From the NCBI RefSeq assembly GCF_001625565.1, contig NZ_AUXS01000064.1, forward strand, positions 62,001-126,000: a stretch of DNA of 64,000 nt. Direction: 5' to 3'. Both the position numbers and the translations under genes were made by a program. Origin of the DNA: Pseudoalteromonas luteoviolacea NCIMB 1944. GTDB lineage: Bacteria > Pseudomonadota > Gammaproteobacteria > Enterobacterales > Alteromonadaceae. The notes beneath the pieces were generated by a model. It was not told where the DNA came from. It did no database searches and saw only the letters and a list, made by a program, of their open reading frames with translations. Shown piece by piece: positions 24,996 through 34,535 of the stretch (its first letter is position 1; each line of letters opens with the position of its first letter).

Positions 24996-27039
24996 TCGTG
25001 TTTTCCTCTAAGTTTGACACAAGTACCCAAGCACTCTGTGCTGTGAGACAAATAGAGATAGGAAGCACATTTCGCTCTGACTGCGGCTCTGACGAAAAAA
25101 CACATTCCCAGCAACTAGAAAAAGGTGGAGGTGGAAGTGTAATGGTGAAATGCTCAGTATCCGCATTTAATATCACCATCACCGCATTTGACTTGAGCTT
25201 GTCGGCAAGCACATACATCAGCGTTTTGTTATCTTCATCATGCCAGTCGCTTTCACTCATATCTTGTGATTCTTTATTGAGCCACTTGACTGAGAAACGT
25301 TCATCTGCAGCATGCACAAAAAAAGGATGCTCAAAGACGCTCAGTTTATTTCTTAGCTTTATTAATTGAGCAATAGGCTCTATTAGTGTCTGTTGGCTAC
25401 CCACATTAGACCAGTTCAACCAACTCACTTCATTATCTTGGCAGTAGGCGTTATTGTTACCCTGTTGGCTATGATTAAGTTCAGTACCAGCCGCTATCAT
25501 TGGAACACCTTTTGACATTAGCAAGGTGACAAGCGCATTAACTTGCATTTTGTAACGTGAAGCTAATATTTCTGGGTCGACAGTCTCGCCTTCATGCCCG
25601 CAATTAAATGAGTAATTTTCGCTGTGGCCATCTCGATTACCCTCACCATTGGCTTCATTATGTTTGCGCTCATAACTTACCCAGTCAGATAGACTGTACC
25701 CATCATGGCTAGTCAGGAAATTAATCGAGTTGAGCGGCCCGCGTTGATTGTGCTCAAATAAATCATTGGAGCCATGGATACGTTTAGCAAGCTCGGGGAG
25801 TGTTCCACTATCTCCACGCCAGAAGCGCCTTACTACATCTCTGTATTTATCATTCCATTCTCGCCAAGGGGCAGGAAACGCTCCAAGTTGATACCCTCCA
25901 GGGCCCACATCCCATGGCTCTGCTATGAGCTTTACCGTAGATAGAATAGGATCTTGGTGAATTGTTTGAAAAAATGAATGGCGGCTTGAAAAACCATCAG
26001 CGGTACGCGCTAATATCGTTGCTAAATCAAACCTAAAACCATCTACCCCCATAACTTCAACCCAATACCTAAGGCTATCCATTACGAGCTTTAATGTGAT
26101 CGGATCATCAATATTAATGGTATTCCCACACCCGGTATCATTGATATAAACTGATTCAGGCGAGCTTAAAGTTCGATAATAACCATTATTATGAAGCCCT
26201 TTAAAAGAGAGCATAGGGCCATCTACTCCGCCCTCTGCCGTATGGTTATATACTACGTCTATGATCACTTCTATATTGTTGTCATGGAGTTGTTTAACCA
26301 TGTCGGTGAATTCGGTAACATTGCCGCCTACGCAATACGCCTTATGAGGAACAAAAAAGCTCAGCGTATTATAGCCCCAATAATTTTGAAGCCCTTTAGT
26401 TGTTAGAAACTGCTCACTGACAAAAGCGTGGACAGGCAACAATTCAATGGCGGTTACACCTAAATGCTTTAAATGTTGCAAAAACTGTGGGTCAACTAAC
26501 GCGGCAAATTTGCCTTTTTTTGCATTATCAATTGCAGGATGAAGCTGTGTAGTACCTTTGACATGACACTCGTAGATGAACGAGTTTTGCCAAGGTATAT
26601 TCGGCTTTGTTCCGCTATATTGGCTTGTTTTAACCACTTTACTCTTAGGCATATCAATAGCATTGTCTAAAGTGTTGAACTCGCCTACCGGAAGGTGACA
26701 ATAATGACGTTCACTCCAAGTAAAATCACCACTAAAATCTTTCGCATACGGATCAAGCAATAGCTTATTTATGTTGAAAAAAAGGCCTGAAGACAATTCA
26801 TATTGCCCGTCAGTCCTATAGCCATAAAGTGCTCCTTCAATCAAAGACTCAACGAAAATGCTCCACACACCTCCCTCGTGGCTATGCATTTCAACACGAT
26901 GCTGCTCACATCGCCCCGCGTCATCAAACAAACACAACAATACACTTCGTGCATGCGGTGCATACACAGCAAAATTAACGCCGTTCTCGCTCACAGTGCT
27001 ACCCAATGGCAGCATTGAGCCTTTTTGGAAACTAAGCAT
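24988..27039 (-). CDS. glgX: Glycogen debranching enzyme (GH13, GlgX)
   Basis: A 683-residue isoamylase-type debranching enzyme that cuts alpha-1,6 stubs left by phosphorylase. An N-terminal CBM48 domain (VSENGVNFAVYAPHARSVLLCLFDD) precedes the GH13 barrel with VIIDVVYNHTAEG, GVDGFRFDLATIL (nucleophile Asp), LIAEPWDVGPGGYQLG (acid/base Glu) and LTSHDGYSLSDWVSY (third Asp). The length matches the family. It lies two bases after glgB and overlaps glgP. It could also debranch imported maltodextrins. Confidence 0.96.
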   Translation of the reverse strand: MLSFQKGSMLPLGSTVSENGVNFAVYAPHARSVLLCLFDDAGRCEQHRVEMHSHEGGVWSIFVESLIEGALYGYRTDGQYELSSGLFFNINKLLLDPYAKDFSGDFTWSERHYCHLPVGEFNTLDNAIDMPKSKVVKTSQYSGTKPNIPWQNSFIYECHVKGTTQLHPAIDNAKKGKFAALVDPQFLQHLKHLGVTAIELLPVHAFVSEQFLTTKGLQNYWGYNTLSFFVPHKAYCVGGNVTEFTDMVKQLHDNNIEVIIDVVYNHTAEGGVDGPMLSFKGLHNNGYYRTLSSPESVYINDTGCGNTINIDDPITLKLVMDSLRYWVEVMGVDGFRFDLATILARTADGFSSRHSFFQTIHQDPILSTVKLIAEPWDVGPGGYQLGAFPAPWREWNDKYRDVVRRFWRGDSGTLPELAKRIHGSNDLFEHNQRGPLNSINFLTSHDGYSLSDWVSYERKHNEANGEGNRDGHSENYSFNCGHEGETVDPEILASRYKMQVNALVTLLMSKGVPMIAAGTELNHSQQGNNNAYCQDNEVSWLNWSNVGSQQTLIEPIAQLIKLRNKLSVFEHPFFVHAADERFSVKWLNKESQDMSESDWHDEDNKTLMYVLADKLKSNAVMVILNADTEHFTITLPPPPFSSCWECVFSSEPQSERNVLPISICLTAQSAWVLVSNLEENTNG

Positions 27040-27041
27040 AG

Positions 27042-29279
27042 TTATGCCGAAATATATTTCAAATACACAGAGCTCAGAGGAGGCACGGTGATTTCGATAC
27101 TATGTTCAAGGCCGTGACTAGTGATCTCTTTACTTTGCACCAGCTGTTGTTTATGAGCGACGACCTTGACACCACTTCCATAAAATTGCTCATCATCTGA
27201 ATTGAAGATAACTTGATAAACACCGCTTTTGGGTACACCTAAACGGAAATGATGAAACACTTCTGGTGTAAAATGACATACAACCACAACTAGCTCAGAA
27301 TGTTGTTTACCGTACCTTACAAAACTCAATATGGATTGCTCATTATTATCACAGTCTATCCATCTAAAGCCCGCGGGAGAACCGTCAACCTCGAAAAGCG
27401 CAGGAGTAGAATGATAAACTTGATTCAACGATTTTACTGAGTTAAAAATGCCTTTGTGTGCTTCGCTTTGTAAAAGCGTCCAATCAAGCTGCCGATTATG
27501 ATCCCACTCGTCTCTCGGCGCTAATTCACTCCCCATAAAGAGTAGTTTTTTGCCAGGGTGTGCAAACATAAAGCCATAATATGCACGAAGGTTTGCAAAT
27601 TGCTGCCAATCATCTCCAGGCATTTTGCTCAATAAAGAGCCTTTTCCGTGCACTACTTCGTCATGGCTCAACGGCAGTATGTAATTTTCTGAAAATGCAT
27701 AAGCCATTGAGAAAGTCATTTCGTGATGATGAAACTTTCGATGAATGGGATCACGTTGCATATAACCTAAGCTGTCATTCATCCAGCCCATGTTCCATTT
27801 ATACCCAAACCCAAGTCCTCCATTGTCCACACTTTGAGTAACACCAGGCCACGCAGTTGACTCTTCTGCGACCATCATGGCATGTGCGTTATTTTTATAG
27901 CAGCTTGCATTACTTTGCTGTAAACAATCTATTGCCCCTAAATTCTCTCGACCACCATATTGATTTGCGATCCATTCACCATCATTGCGCGAATAATCCA
28001 AATACAACATGGATGCAACAGCATCTACTCTCAGTCCATCAAGCTGAAACTCAGAGATCCAATAATTAGCGTTCGAAAGCAGATAGCTTTTAACTTCTGG
28101 CCTATCATAGTTAAATACACAGGTATTCCAGTCTGGGTGAAAGCCTTGGCGTTTATCGGCGTGTTCATATAGATGCGTACCATCAAAGCGGTTAAGACCG
28201 TGGGGATCTGTTGGAAAGTGACCGGGCACCCAGTCCAATAATAACCCTATCTCCAGTCGCCTACAGGTTTCGCTGAAATGCAAAAAATCAGCCACAGAGC
28301 CAAAGCGACTAGAGGGAGCAAAAAGACCGACAGGTTGATAACCCCAAGAACCATCAAAAGGAAACTCACTAATTGGCATGAGCTGAATATGTGAAAAGCC
28401 CAACTCTTTGACGTAGGGCACTAAATCATCTGCGAGTTCTCGATAAGTTAAGTAACGTCCACCCTGTTCATCTCGCCTTTTCCACGACCCCAAATGCACT
28501 TCATATATTGAAATCGCCGCCTCGACATGATTGCGTAGCATCCGTGCAGCCGATTCATCACTTTCTATTGGATTAGTACAATATTTACTTTGCAAAATAC
28601 TAGCGGTGCCTGGTGCTTGCTGCATTTTCTTTGCGTAGGGATCAGACTTTTCTAATATCTCCCCATTTACAGTCGTGATGGCATATTTATAGCATGTATC
28701 AGGTAATAGTCCTGGAACAAAGAGATCCCAAACTCCACTTGCTGGGTGAAATCTCATAAAATGCTGGCTTGGCTGCCAATAGTTAAACTCACCAATAACT
28801 GAGACACTTTTCGCATTTGGTGCCCAAACACTAAATTGAACACCTTGCACACCTTCATGATCAATGAACCTCGCACCAAAATGATCGTAACCATGCTCCA
28901 ATGTCCCCTCATTAAACAAGTACATCGCTTTGTCATCTAATGCGCTGGAAAACCGATAGACATCGTCAAAGTAAAACTCGGTGTTTTCAAAAGTGACTTT
29001 TAATTTGTAATTTTTAACATCTAACTCCGCATCCAGCTGGATCGTAAATAGATCGCTATCCAAGTAACGCTCCATTTTCTTTGCGGTATTTTTAAAAATA
29101 ACAGCGACAGAGTGGGCGCTGGGAATATAAACACGTAACACCGTATAGCGCTTTGGTCCAAATTTAACCGAATGTGGACCTAAAAAGCTGAAAGGATCTG
29201 AAAACGACCCCGCAGACAAAGCCCTTACCTGCTCGGTATAGTCCTCTATATTCTCTACATTTTTATTCACGGTGTTCAT
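27042..29279 (-). CDS. glgB: 1,4-alpha-glucan branching enzyme
   Basis: A 745-residue GH13 branching enzyme that moves alpha-1,4 segments to alpha-1,6 positions. Two N-terminal beta domains are visible (a short N1 domain, then CBM48 with VQFSVWAPNAKSVSVIGEFNYWQ), followed by the barrel: LLDWVPGHFPTD, LDGLRVDAVASMLYLDY (nucleophile Asp), MMVAEESTAWPGVT (Glu) and PLSHDEVVHGKGSLL (third Asp). The long N-terminal form resembles E. coli GlgB. It overlaps malQ by four bases upstream and is two bases from glgX downstream. Confidence 0.97.
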   Translation of the reverse strand: MNTVNKNVENIEDYTEQVRALSAGSFSDPFSFLGPHSVKFGPKRYTVLRVYIPSAHSVAVIFKNTAKKMERYLDSDLFTIQLDAELDVKNYKLKVTFENTEFYFDDVYRFSSALDDKAMYLFNEGTLEHGYDHFGARFIDHEGVQGVQFSVWAPNAKSVSVIGEFNYWQPSQHFMRFHPASGVWDLFVPGLLPDTCYKYAITTVNGEILEKSDPYAKKMQQAPGTASILQSKYCTNPIESDESAARMLRNHVEAAISIYEVHLGSWKRRDEQGGRYLTYRELADDLVPYVKELGFSHIQLMPISEFPFDGSWGYQPVGLFAPSSRFGSVADFLHFSETCRRLEIGLLLDWVPGHFPTDPHGLNRFDGTHLYEHADKRQGFHPDWNTCVFNYDRPEVKSYLLSNANYWISEFQLDGLRVDAVASMLYLDYSRNDGEWIANQYGGRENLGAIDCLQQSNASCYKNNAHAMMVAEESTAWPGVTQSVDNGGLGFGYKWNMGWMNDSLGYMQRDPIHRKFHHHEMTFSMAYAFSENYILPLSHDEVVHGKGSLLSKMPGDDWQQFANLRAYYGFMFAHPGKKLLFMGSELAPRDEWDHNRQLDWTLLQSEAHKGIFNSVKSLNQVYHSTPALFEVDGSPAGFRWIDCDNNEQSILSFVRYGKQHSELVVVVCHFTPEVFHHFRLGVPKSGVYQVIFNSDDEQFYGSGVKVVAHKQQLVQSKEITSHGLEHSIEITVPPLSSVYLKYISA

Positions 29280-31273
29280 GATTGCTTCCTGATAGCATTA
29301 AGCTGCTGAATAAAGTTTTGATTAATAGTAAAAAGTTCAGACAACTCATGATTTAGTTTTCTGCGCCAGTTGGGATACTCTTTATGTGTGCCCGGAATAT
29401 TTACTGGAAATTCTTGTAGGTCCAAATCGTCCAATTGTATTGCCAATAACCGACTTTCACTCTTGGCAAGTATAGACATAACGGCTTGATAGACGTCTTG
29501 GCTTGGAGAGTTAAGATCAATATTCGAAATTTGGTGTTGGGACACCCAATTGATCAGGCGTTCTTTTTCTGTGTCTCTGACGCACTTTAAGTGCTCATAT
29601 TGAGGCGTATCAATGAGCTTGTAACTCAGCTTGATATCCAAATCTTTTCCATTCCACCAGCCATGAAACGGCGGCACATCATGATTAGCAACCATAATAA
29701 GCGCGTTTTTTCTCAGCTGCTCACTGGGCTTAAAGTCACCATTGTCTGTTTTTTCAAAATAGAAAAGTGTATTGCCAAATATTGCCGAGTCTTCTAACGC
29801 ATGCGTCACTTCTGGAGGCACAACCCCTAGATCTTCACCAATCACAATGGCGCTATGCAAATGTGATTCAATTTTTAGCACAGCCAACAAATAATCAAAT
29901 GGGTAATAAACATAGCAACCTAAATCCTGCCCTTCTTTGGTGAAGCACCACCATAGACGCCTTAGAGACATCACGTGATCGATACGCAACGCTCCAACCT
30001 GACTCAAATTTGACCTCACCAATGATTTAAAATACCTAAATTTATCTTGTTTGACCTTAACAGGGTTGAGCGCTGGCATACCCCAATTTTGGCCTTGCTC
30101 CGCCCAAGGGTCTGGCGGCGCGCCAATATTGGCATTTTGGCTAAAACTAGACTGGTAACTGGTGTATTCAAGCCCGCTTTCAGTGCACCCCACAGCTAAG
30201 TCATTGACTAAACCTATTTCCATTCCTTTATTAATACACAACGCTTGGCAGCTCGCTATTTGTTCGAACGCCAGCCACTGTAAAAACCAGTCGAATTGGC
30301 TTAGTTCAATCTCACCAAGCGTCGCTTTTTTGTCGGCGATGAAGTCTTGCAAGTGAGATTCTTGATAAGGTTTTTGTCGCCAACATTCATATAGCTGCCT
30401 GAACAGTTTATATTTCACATGCGACGTTTTTGTGTAATCAATAAATGTTTCTGACACCGATATACCTGACTGTAAATCAGCTTCCGATGTAAATAGTCGT
30501 ACACACTCGCTTCCAACCCATTGCTCAAGGTCATCAAGCGCGATATACAAAGGATTGATTAAACAGCGGTGTGAAGGGCTGTAAGGACTCGCCTCCTCAG
30601 GGTGCTCACAAAAAAGCAAATGCAACGGATTTAGAAGAACAAAATCGCCTCCCTGTTGCGCAAATAACTCAATCAAGTGCTTTAAATCGGTAAAGTCACC
30701 AATCCCATAATTGCGATCACTTTTGAGCGTATAGAGTTGCAGTGAGATACCCAGTGGTTTTTTATCCGTATTTTCAACATAGGGGTTAAAGCATCTTTTC
30801 GGTACCGACCACACCTCTGAAGACACCTGTCCAAACGCGCCCTCTAAACTGAGGTTAAAATAGCCAATGGGCATTGTACCGAGGTCTATCTCTATCGCGA
30901 TATACCGATTATCGTCATGAATGTAGTCACCTACTTCGGGATACTCATTGAGTCGTATAGTTGTATCAATACCTAACTCGGGAACCTTAATACTCATCCC
31001 AGTGTGTTTATGAGACTCATGAACTTTGATCACAAACTTTCCGTGTTCGCTAGTAGCTAACGTCACCTCTTCAACGACCCTAGTCCATGGCGCAATATCC
31101 AATTCGAAATTGATCTGCTCGACCTCGTCAAGGTTTTGCGGGTCAACACCGCAGCACTCAATGGCCGCTTGTCTTGTTATTTCATCAAAAACTACATAAG
31201 AACCATCATATTTGACGAAATCAAAACCAACTCCGTGGAGGTAATATAACTGTTGTAAACCATTCATTGGCAT
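29276..31273 (-). CDS. malQ: 4-alpha-glucanotransferase (amylomaltase, GH77)
   Basis: A 665-residue amylomaltase, which disproportionates maltodextrins and so recycles short glucans. An N-terminal extension of about 150 residues as in the E. coli type precedes the GH77 domain: GIGDFTDLKHLIELFAQQGGDF, VGALRIDHVMSLRRLWW (nucleophile Asp), IVIGEDLGVVPPEV (acid/base Glu) and MVANHDVPPFHGWW. It begins one base after the small CBM48 gene and overlaps glgB by four bases, inside a glycogen operon rather than a maltose regulon. Confidence 0.95.
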   Translation of the reverse strand: MPMNGLQQLYYLHGVGFDFVKYDGSYVVFDEITRQAAIECCGVDPQNLDEVEQINFELDIAPWTRVVEEVTLATSEHGKFVIKVHESHKHTGMSIKVPELGIDTTIRLNEYPEVGDYIHDDNRYIAIEIDLGTMPIGYFNLSLEGAFGQVSSEVWSVPKRCFNPYVENTDKKPLGISLQLYTLKSDRNYGIGDFTDLKHLIELFAQQGGDFVLLNPLHLLFCEHPEEASPYSPSHRCLINPLYIALDDLEQWVGSECVRLFTSEADLQSGISVSETFIDYTKTSHVKYKLFRQLYECWRQKPYQESHLQDFIADKKATLGEIELSQFDWFLQWLAFEQIASCQALCINKGMEIGLVNDLAVGCTESGLEYTSYQSSFSQNANIGAPPDPWAEQGQNWGMPALNPVKVKQDKFRYFKSLVRSNLSQVGALRIDHVMSLRRLWWCFTKEGQDLGCYVYYPFDYLLAVLKIESHLHSAIVIGEDLGVVPPEVTHALEDSAIFGNTLFYFEKTDNGDFKPSEQLRKNALIMVANHDVPPFHGWWNGKDLDIKLSYKLIDTPQYEHLKCVRDTEKERLINWVSQHQISNIDLNSPSQDVYQAVMSILAKSESRLLAIQLDDLDLQEFPVNIPGTHKEYPNWRRKLNHELSELFTINQNFIQQLNAIRKQS

Positions 31274-31576
31274 CTATGCCAATTTTTGTGTATCAACGAT
31301 GCTGTTTTCACTGCCAAAACCATTGGCAGCATATCCATCAGCACTGTTATCGTTGTCCCATAAATTTCCATCTATCAAATATCTGAAGTGATATTTTCGA
31401 TCAGTTGGTAGTCTGTGTTTAAGTTTAAAGCGCTTTTCTTTCTTATTGAATCTCATACTAATGGGTTGCCAATCGTTAAATTCGGCAACTAGTTCAACTT
31501 TTTTCGCTTCAGGGTGAGAGAATTCAAATGTGATTTCGGCTTCGTTTTTCGTTTTAAAAAAACGTTTTGTTAACAT
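31274..31576 (-). CDS. Small stand-alone CBM48 (isoamylase early set) protein
   Basis: A 100-residue protein made only of a CBM48 glycogen-binding fold: FSHPEAKKVELVAEFNDWQPISM and KYHFRYLIDGNLWDNDNSADGYAANGFGSENSIV. This is the glycogen-binding module known from AMPK beta subunits and isoamylases, without a catalytic domain. The frame is open to a GTG at 31618, but the ATG at 31574-31576 has a TTTGGAG ribosome site eight bases upstream, so I chose it. It is first in the glycogen operon, directly abutting malQ, and might tether enzymes to glycogen (inference). Confidence 0.88.
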   Translation of the reverse strand: MLTKRFFKTKNEAEITFEFSHPEAKKVELVAEFNDWQPISMRFNKKEKRFKLKHRLPTDRKYHFRYLIDGNLWDNDNSADGYAANGFGSENSIVDTQKLA

Positions 31577-32032
31577 TTTTGGCTCCAAAAACCTAACTTG
31601 GTTGGTGTTCCTTGCCACAAAACTATGTCGTATAATATATCGCTACACGTACACATTTTGTGAGAATAGTTTAGTACATAAAATAATCTTGTACGCCTCA
31701 CAGCAGTGCAATACAGCAAACTTTTGCACCAGAAAAATACATTTTTGGACAGAAAGCCCGTTTCTTTTTATTGCCCAATAGGACTGAGCAAATATTAGGC
31801 CAATGACTTAAAAAAGTAGATAAGAATCATTATCGTGTAAAGTGAAATATATTGATAATTGATCTTACTCAGTGAAAGTTAACTTATTGTCCCTAAAATA
31901 AATTGAAATAATTTTGATAATTGCACTTGTAAACAAAAGTGTGTAAAAGGTTGTCATCCCTGACGTCAATTTGATGTATACTACAGGGACATGAAGGATC
32001 CGTTTTTCGGTTAATTGTGGATTGTCTAAGTC
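31577..32032. other. Divergent intergenic region, glycogen operon / GGDEF-EAL gene
   Basis: About 450 AT-rich bases with no convincing gene. It must hold the minus-strand promoter of the glycogen operon and the plus-strand promoter of the GGDEF/EAL gene. TATATTATAC (minus strand, near 31632-31641) and TGTATACT (plus, near 31974-31981) look like -10 elements, but no good -35 element pairs with either. The TGACGTCA palindrome near 31962-31969 may be a protein-binding site. Confidence 0.4.
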
Positions 32033-33946
32033 ATGCAGAATGTATTTAAAAATTTAGCTTATGCAGTAGTGGGTTTTGTAGTAATGGGAATTGCTGCAAA
32101 TCTGACTTTTGCTAAACACGTCCTGAATGCACAATCTGGATTGTTATCCCTACAAACGCAAATCACTGACGCCAATAAAACTGAAGCAACCGCGCCTTGG
32201 TATCAGTTCATCTACTATGACCAAGAGTTTGTCAATTTAGAAAGCCAAACATTCGTTGTTATTGCAAAACAAAAGGCTGATTACACAATAGTACCCAGCT
32301 CTCGCGTGTTTAAATTAGTGTGGTCCTCCCCGACTTTACTTATGATTTTGGTACTTGCCATTCTGCTGGTTATTGCCCAAGCAAAGGGCAACCGCAGAGA
32401 AAAAGTACAACATGAAGCGCTCAAAGCCATCAACAATGACCTAAATGCATTATTAAAAGGCTTAGACATTAAACATAAAGAACTCCATTCCGGTGGGCCA
32501 GTTGCACAAATTTGCTATGCCGTTCAATCGCTGAGTGACAACCTTCAGCGAATTAAAATTCAATCTGACAGCCACGTTTATCAAGATAAATTAACCAAGC
32601 TCATCGACAGGCATGCCTACATTGAGCATATCAGTGAGCAACTAACAGTCGCTGACCAAAATAAATCTAAATGCGGCTTGTTGTTTATCGATTTAGATGG
32701 CTTTAAACAGGTTAATGACTCTTTTGGACACAGTTTCGGCGATGAAATTTTAATTCAAGTTTCGGGGCGTTTAGAGCAAGTTGTCAGGCAGTTTAAGCTC
32801 AATGATGCGCACCCTGTTCATGGACTCGACCAGAATTTATCTCGATTAGGCGGTGACGAATTTTCTATTTTTATCCCTAATTTAAGAGACACCAGCTTTT
32901 GCACCGAAGTTGCTCAGATGATACTGAGTGAGGTTGAGCGCGATTTTGTGCTTGGTAACAAGCTTGTCAAAATAAGTGCCAGTATCGGTATCGCAGTGTT
33001 TCCTGATAGTGCTTCAACCCCTAACGCACTTTTGCAAATGTCTGACGTCGCTATGTATCGTGCAAAAACAGATGGACGAGGCATTTTCCGCGTGTACTCT
33101 CCTGAAATGGGCAATAAGATCAGACGCTATCATTACCTGCTAGAAGAGTTAAGGCTTGCTATCGCCTCTCAAAATTTTCAATTGTCATTCCAACCGATTG
33201 TGCACGTTGAAGATTGTTCAATAGACTACTTTGAAGCGTTAACAAGGTGGCATCACCCTATTGAGGGAGTTATTCCCCCCTCAGAATTTATCCCCATCGC
33301 TGAAGAGTCTAATTTAATCTTAGAGCTTGGTGACTGGATCCTTCTAGAATCCTGTCGACAAATGTCTGCGTGGCACAACGCCGGTATGAAAAAGGTCAAA
33401 ATATCCGTTAACGTATCGGGGATCCAATTAAAGCATCGACCAGTTTACGATTGGATTTTGGAAGCGCTAGAAAAGTCAGGGTTGCCAGCTACATCGCTCA
33501 TGATTGAAATCACAGAGTCAACGCTTATCACTGCCAGTGATGAGATTATTGCTCAATTAGAGCGCTGTAGAAGTGCAGGAATTACCATTGCAATTGACGA
33601 TTTTGGCACAGGCTTTAGTTCCTTAAGTACATTAGCTGATTTACCAATTGACGTTATTAAAATAGATAAACTATTTATTTCACAAGCAAAAGATAACCCA
33701 AAATACTTCAAGATACTCAACTCAATCAGCGAACTCGGTGCACAGCTAGGGCTAAAAATCGTCGCTGAGGGTGTGGAACAGCTCGACCAATTTGAGCTAG
33801 TAAAAAATATGGGAATTTGCTGTGTGCAAGGTTATCTAGTCAGCCGCCCAGAAACATCACGTAACGTCGGTGACAAAGTACTCAAAGGCAATGTCAATCA
33901 TATTGCCTCAACCGGCACCAGTGTTTGGCTACCAAAAGCAAACTAG
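32033..33946 (+). CDS. Membrane GGDEF-EAL protein (c-di-GMP synthesis/breakdown)
   Basis: A 637-residue signalling protein. One membrane segment near residues 8-27, a short periplasmic domain of about 60 residues, a second segment near 92-113, then a GGDEF domain (about 175-345) with the intact signature RLGGDEFSIF near 273, and an EAL domain (about 365-610) with the intact YFEALTRWHHP near 401 and DDFGTGFSSLSTL. Both activities could therefore be present, and which one dominates cannot be told. It is a single gene, convergent with the Lrp-type regulator with only eight bases between their stops and no terminator visible there. Confidence 0.95.
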   Translation: MQNVFKNLAYAVVGFVVMGIAANLTFAKHVLNAQSGLLSLQTQITDANKTEATAPWYQFIYYDQEFVNLESQTFVVIAKQKADYTIVPSSRVFKLVWSSPTLLMILVLAILLVIAQAKGNRREKVQHEALKAINNDLNALLKGLDIKHKELHSGGPVAQICYAVQSLSDNLQRIKIQSDSHVYQDKLTKLIDRHAYIEHISEQLTVADQNKSKCGLLFIDLDGFKQVNDSFGHSFGDEILIQVSGRLEQVVRQFKLNDAHPVHGLDQNLSRLGGDEFSIFIPNLRDTSFCTEVAQMILSEVERDFVLGNKLVKISASIGIAVFPDSASTPNALLQMSDVAMYRAKTDGRGIFRVYSPEMGNKIRRYHYLLEELRLAIASQNFQLSFQPIVHVEDCSIDYFEALTRWHHPIEGVIPPSEFIPIAEESNLILELGDWILLESCRQMSAWHNAGMKKVKISVNVSGIQLKHRPVYDWILEALEKSGLPATSLMIEITESTLITASDEIIAQLERCRSAGITIAIDDFGTGFSSLSTLADLPIDVIKIDKLFISQAKDNPKYFKILNSISELGAQLGLKIVAEGVEQLDQFELVKNMGICCVQGYLVSRPETSRNVGDKVLKGNVNHIASTGTSVWLPKAN

Positions 33947-33954
33947 GTTTAGCA

Positions 33955-34383
33955 CTAACGTTGAAACTTGGTTTCCAAAATTACAGCTGAATTAGTTCTC
34001 TCAACGCCATCTAAATTGCCTATCTCATCGAGCAGCTGACTAAGCTGCTCTAAGCTTTGCGCCTCCACGATTGCTATCATGTCATACTCGCCACTGATTG
34101 CATATAAAGCTGCGATATTTGCAAGTTGCTTCAGTGCGTTATTAGTTTTCGCAGTCAATTTTTGCTTTACTTTAATAGAGACATGAGCGGAAACAAGGTT
34201 CCCCAAATAATCCTGACCAAAGTCCACTTTGTAACCTTGAATAACACCGCTTTGTTCCAGCTTTTGTAGTCTTGATTGTACTGTAGTTCGTGACATGTCT
34301 AGCATTCTTGCTAGCTCAGAAATACTTGCCCGCGCATTACTACGTAGTACAGAAATCAGTCTCTCATCTTGTTTACTTATCAT
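33955..34383 (-). CDS. Lrp/AsnC family transcriptional regulator
   Basis: A regulator of about 142 residues: N-terminal helix-turn-helix (ISELARMLDMSRTTVQSRLQKLEQSGVI) and a C-terminal RAM ligand-binding domain (AALYAISGEYDMIAIVEAQSLEQL). The frame extends to 34491, but MISKQDERLISVLRSNARAS at 34383 is where family members begin; several in-frame ATGs just upstream make the exact start uncertain. It is divergent from astC, with about 150 bases between, so it is likely to control the arginine-catabolism genes (inference). Confidence 0.9.
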   Translation of the reverse strand: MISKQDERLISVLRSNARASISELARMLDMSRTTVQSRLQKLEQSGVIQGYKVDFGQDYLGNLVSAHVSIKVKQKLTAKTNNALKQLANIAALYAISGEYDMIAIVEAQSLEQLSQLLDEIGNLDGVERTNSAVILETKFQR

Positions 34384-34535
34384 TTTGCTAAAAACCCATG
34401 TCATTTTGACGAACATTTTACTCATTTTAAATAAAATTACACTGCAAATTGTCATCACATCACGCAATAATGTCAGAATAAAAATAGGCACAGTTAAATG
34501 TGCACTTGAAGTTGAAGTTATAAGAGGACGAAGTC

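Noticed and set aside
31577..31618. GTG start that would lengthen the CBM48 protein by 14 residues
   Set aside because: It has no ribosome site, while the ATG at 31576 has TTTGGAG at good distance.
31690..31720. CRP-like site upstream of the glycogen operon
   Set aside because: Only one half-site (TCACA) is present, with no partner at the right spacing.
34384..34491. Upstream extension of the Lrp-type regulator
   Set aside because: Hydrophobic residues unlike the family lie before MISKQDERL, and there is no clear ribosome site for the far start.
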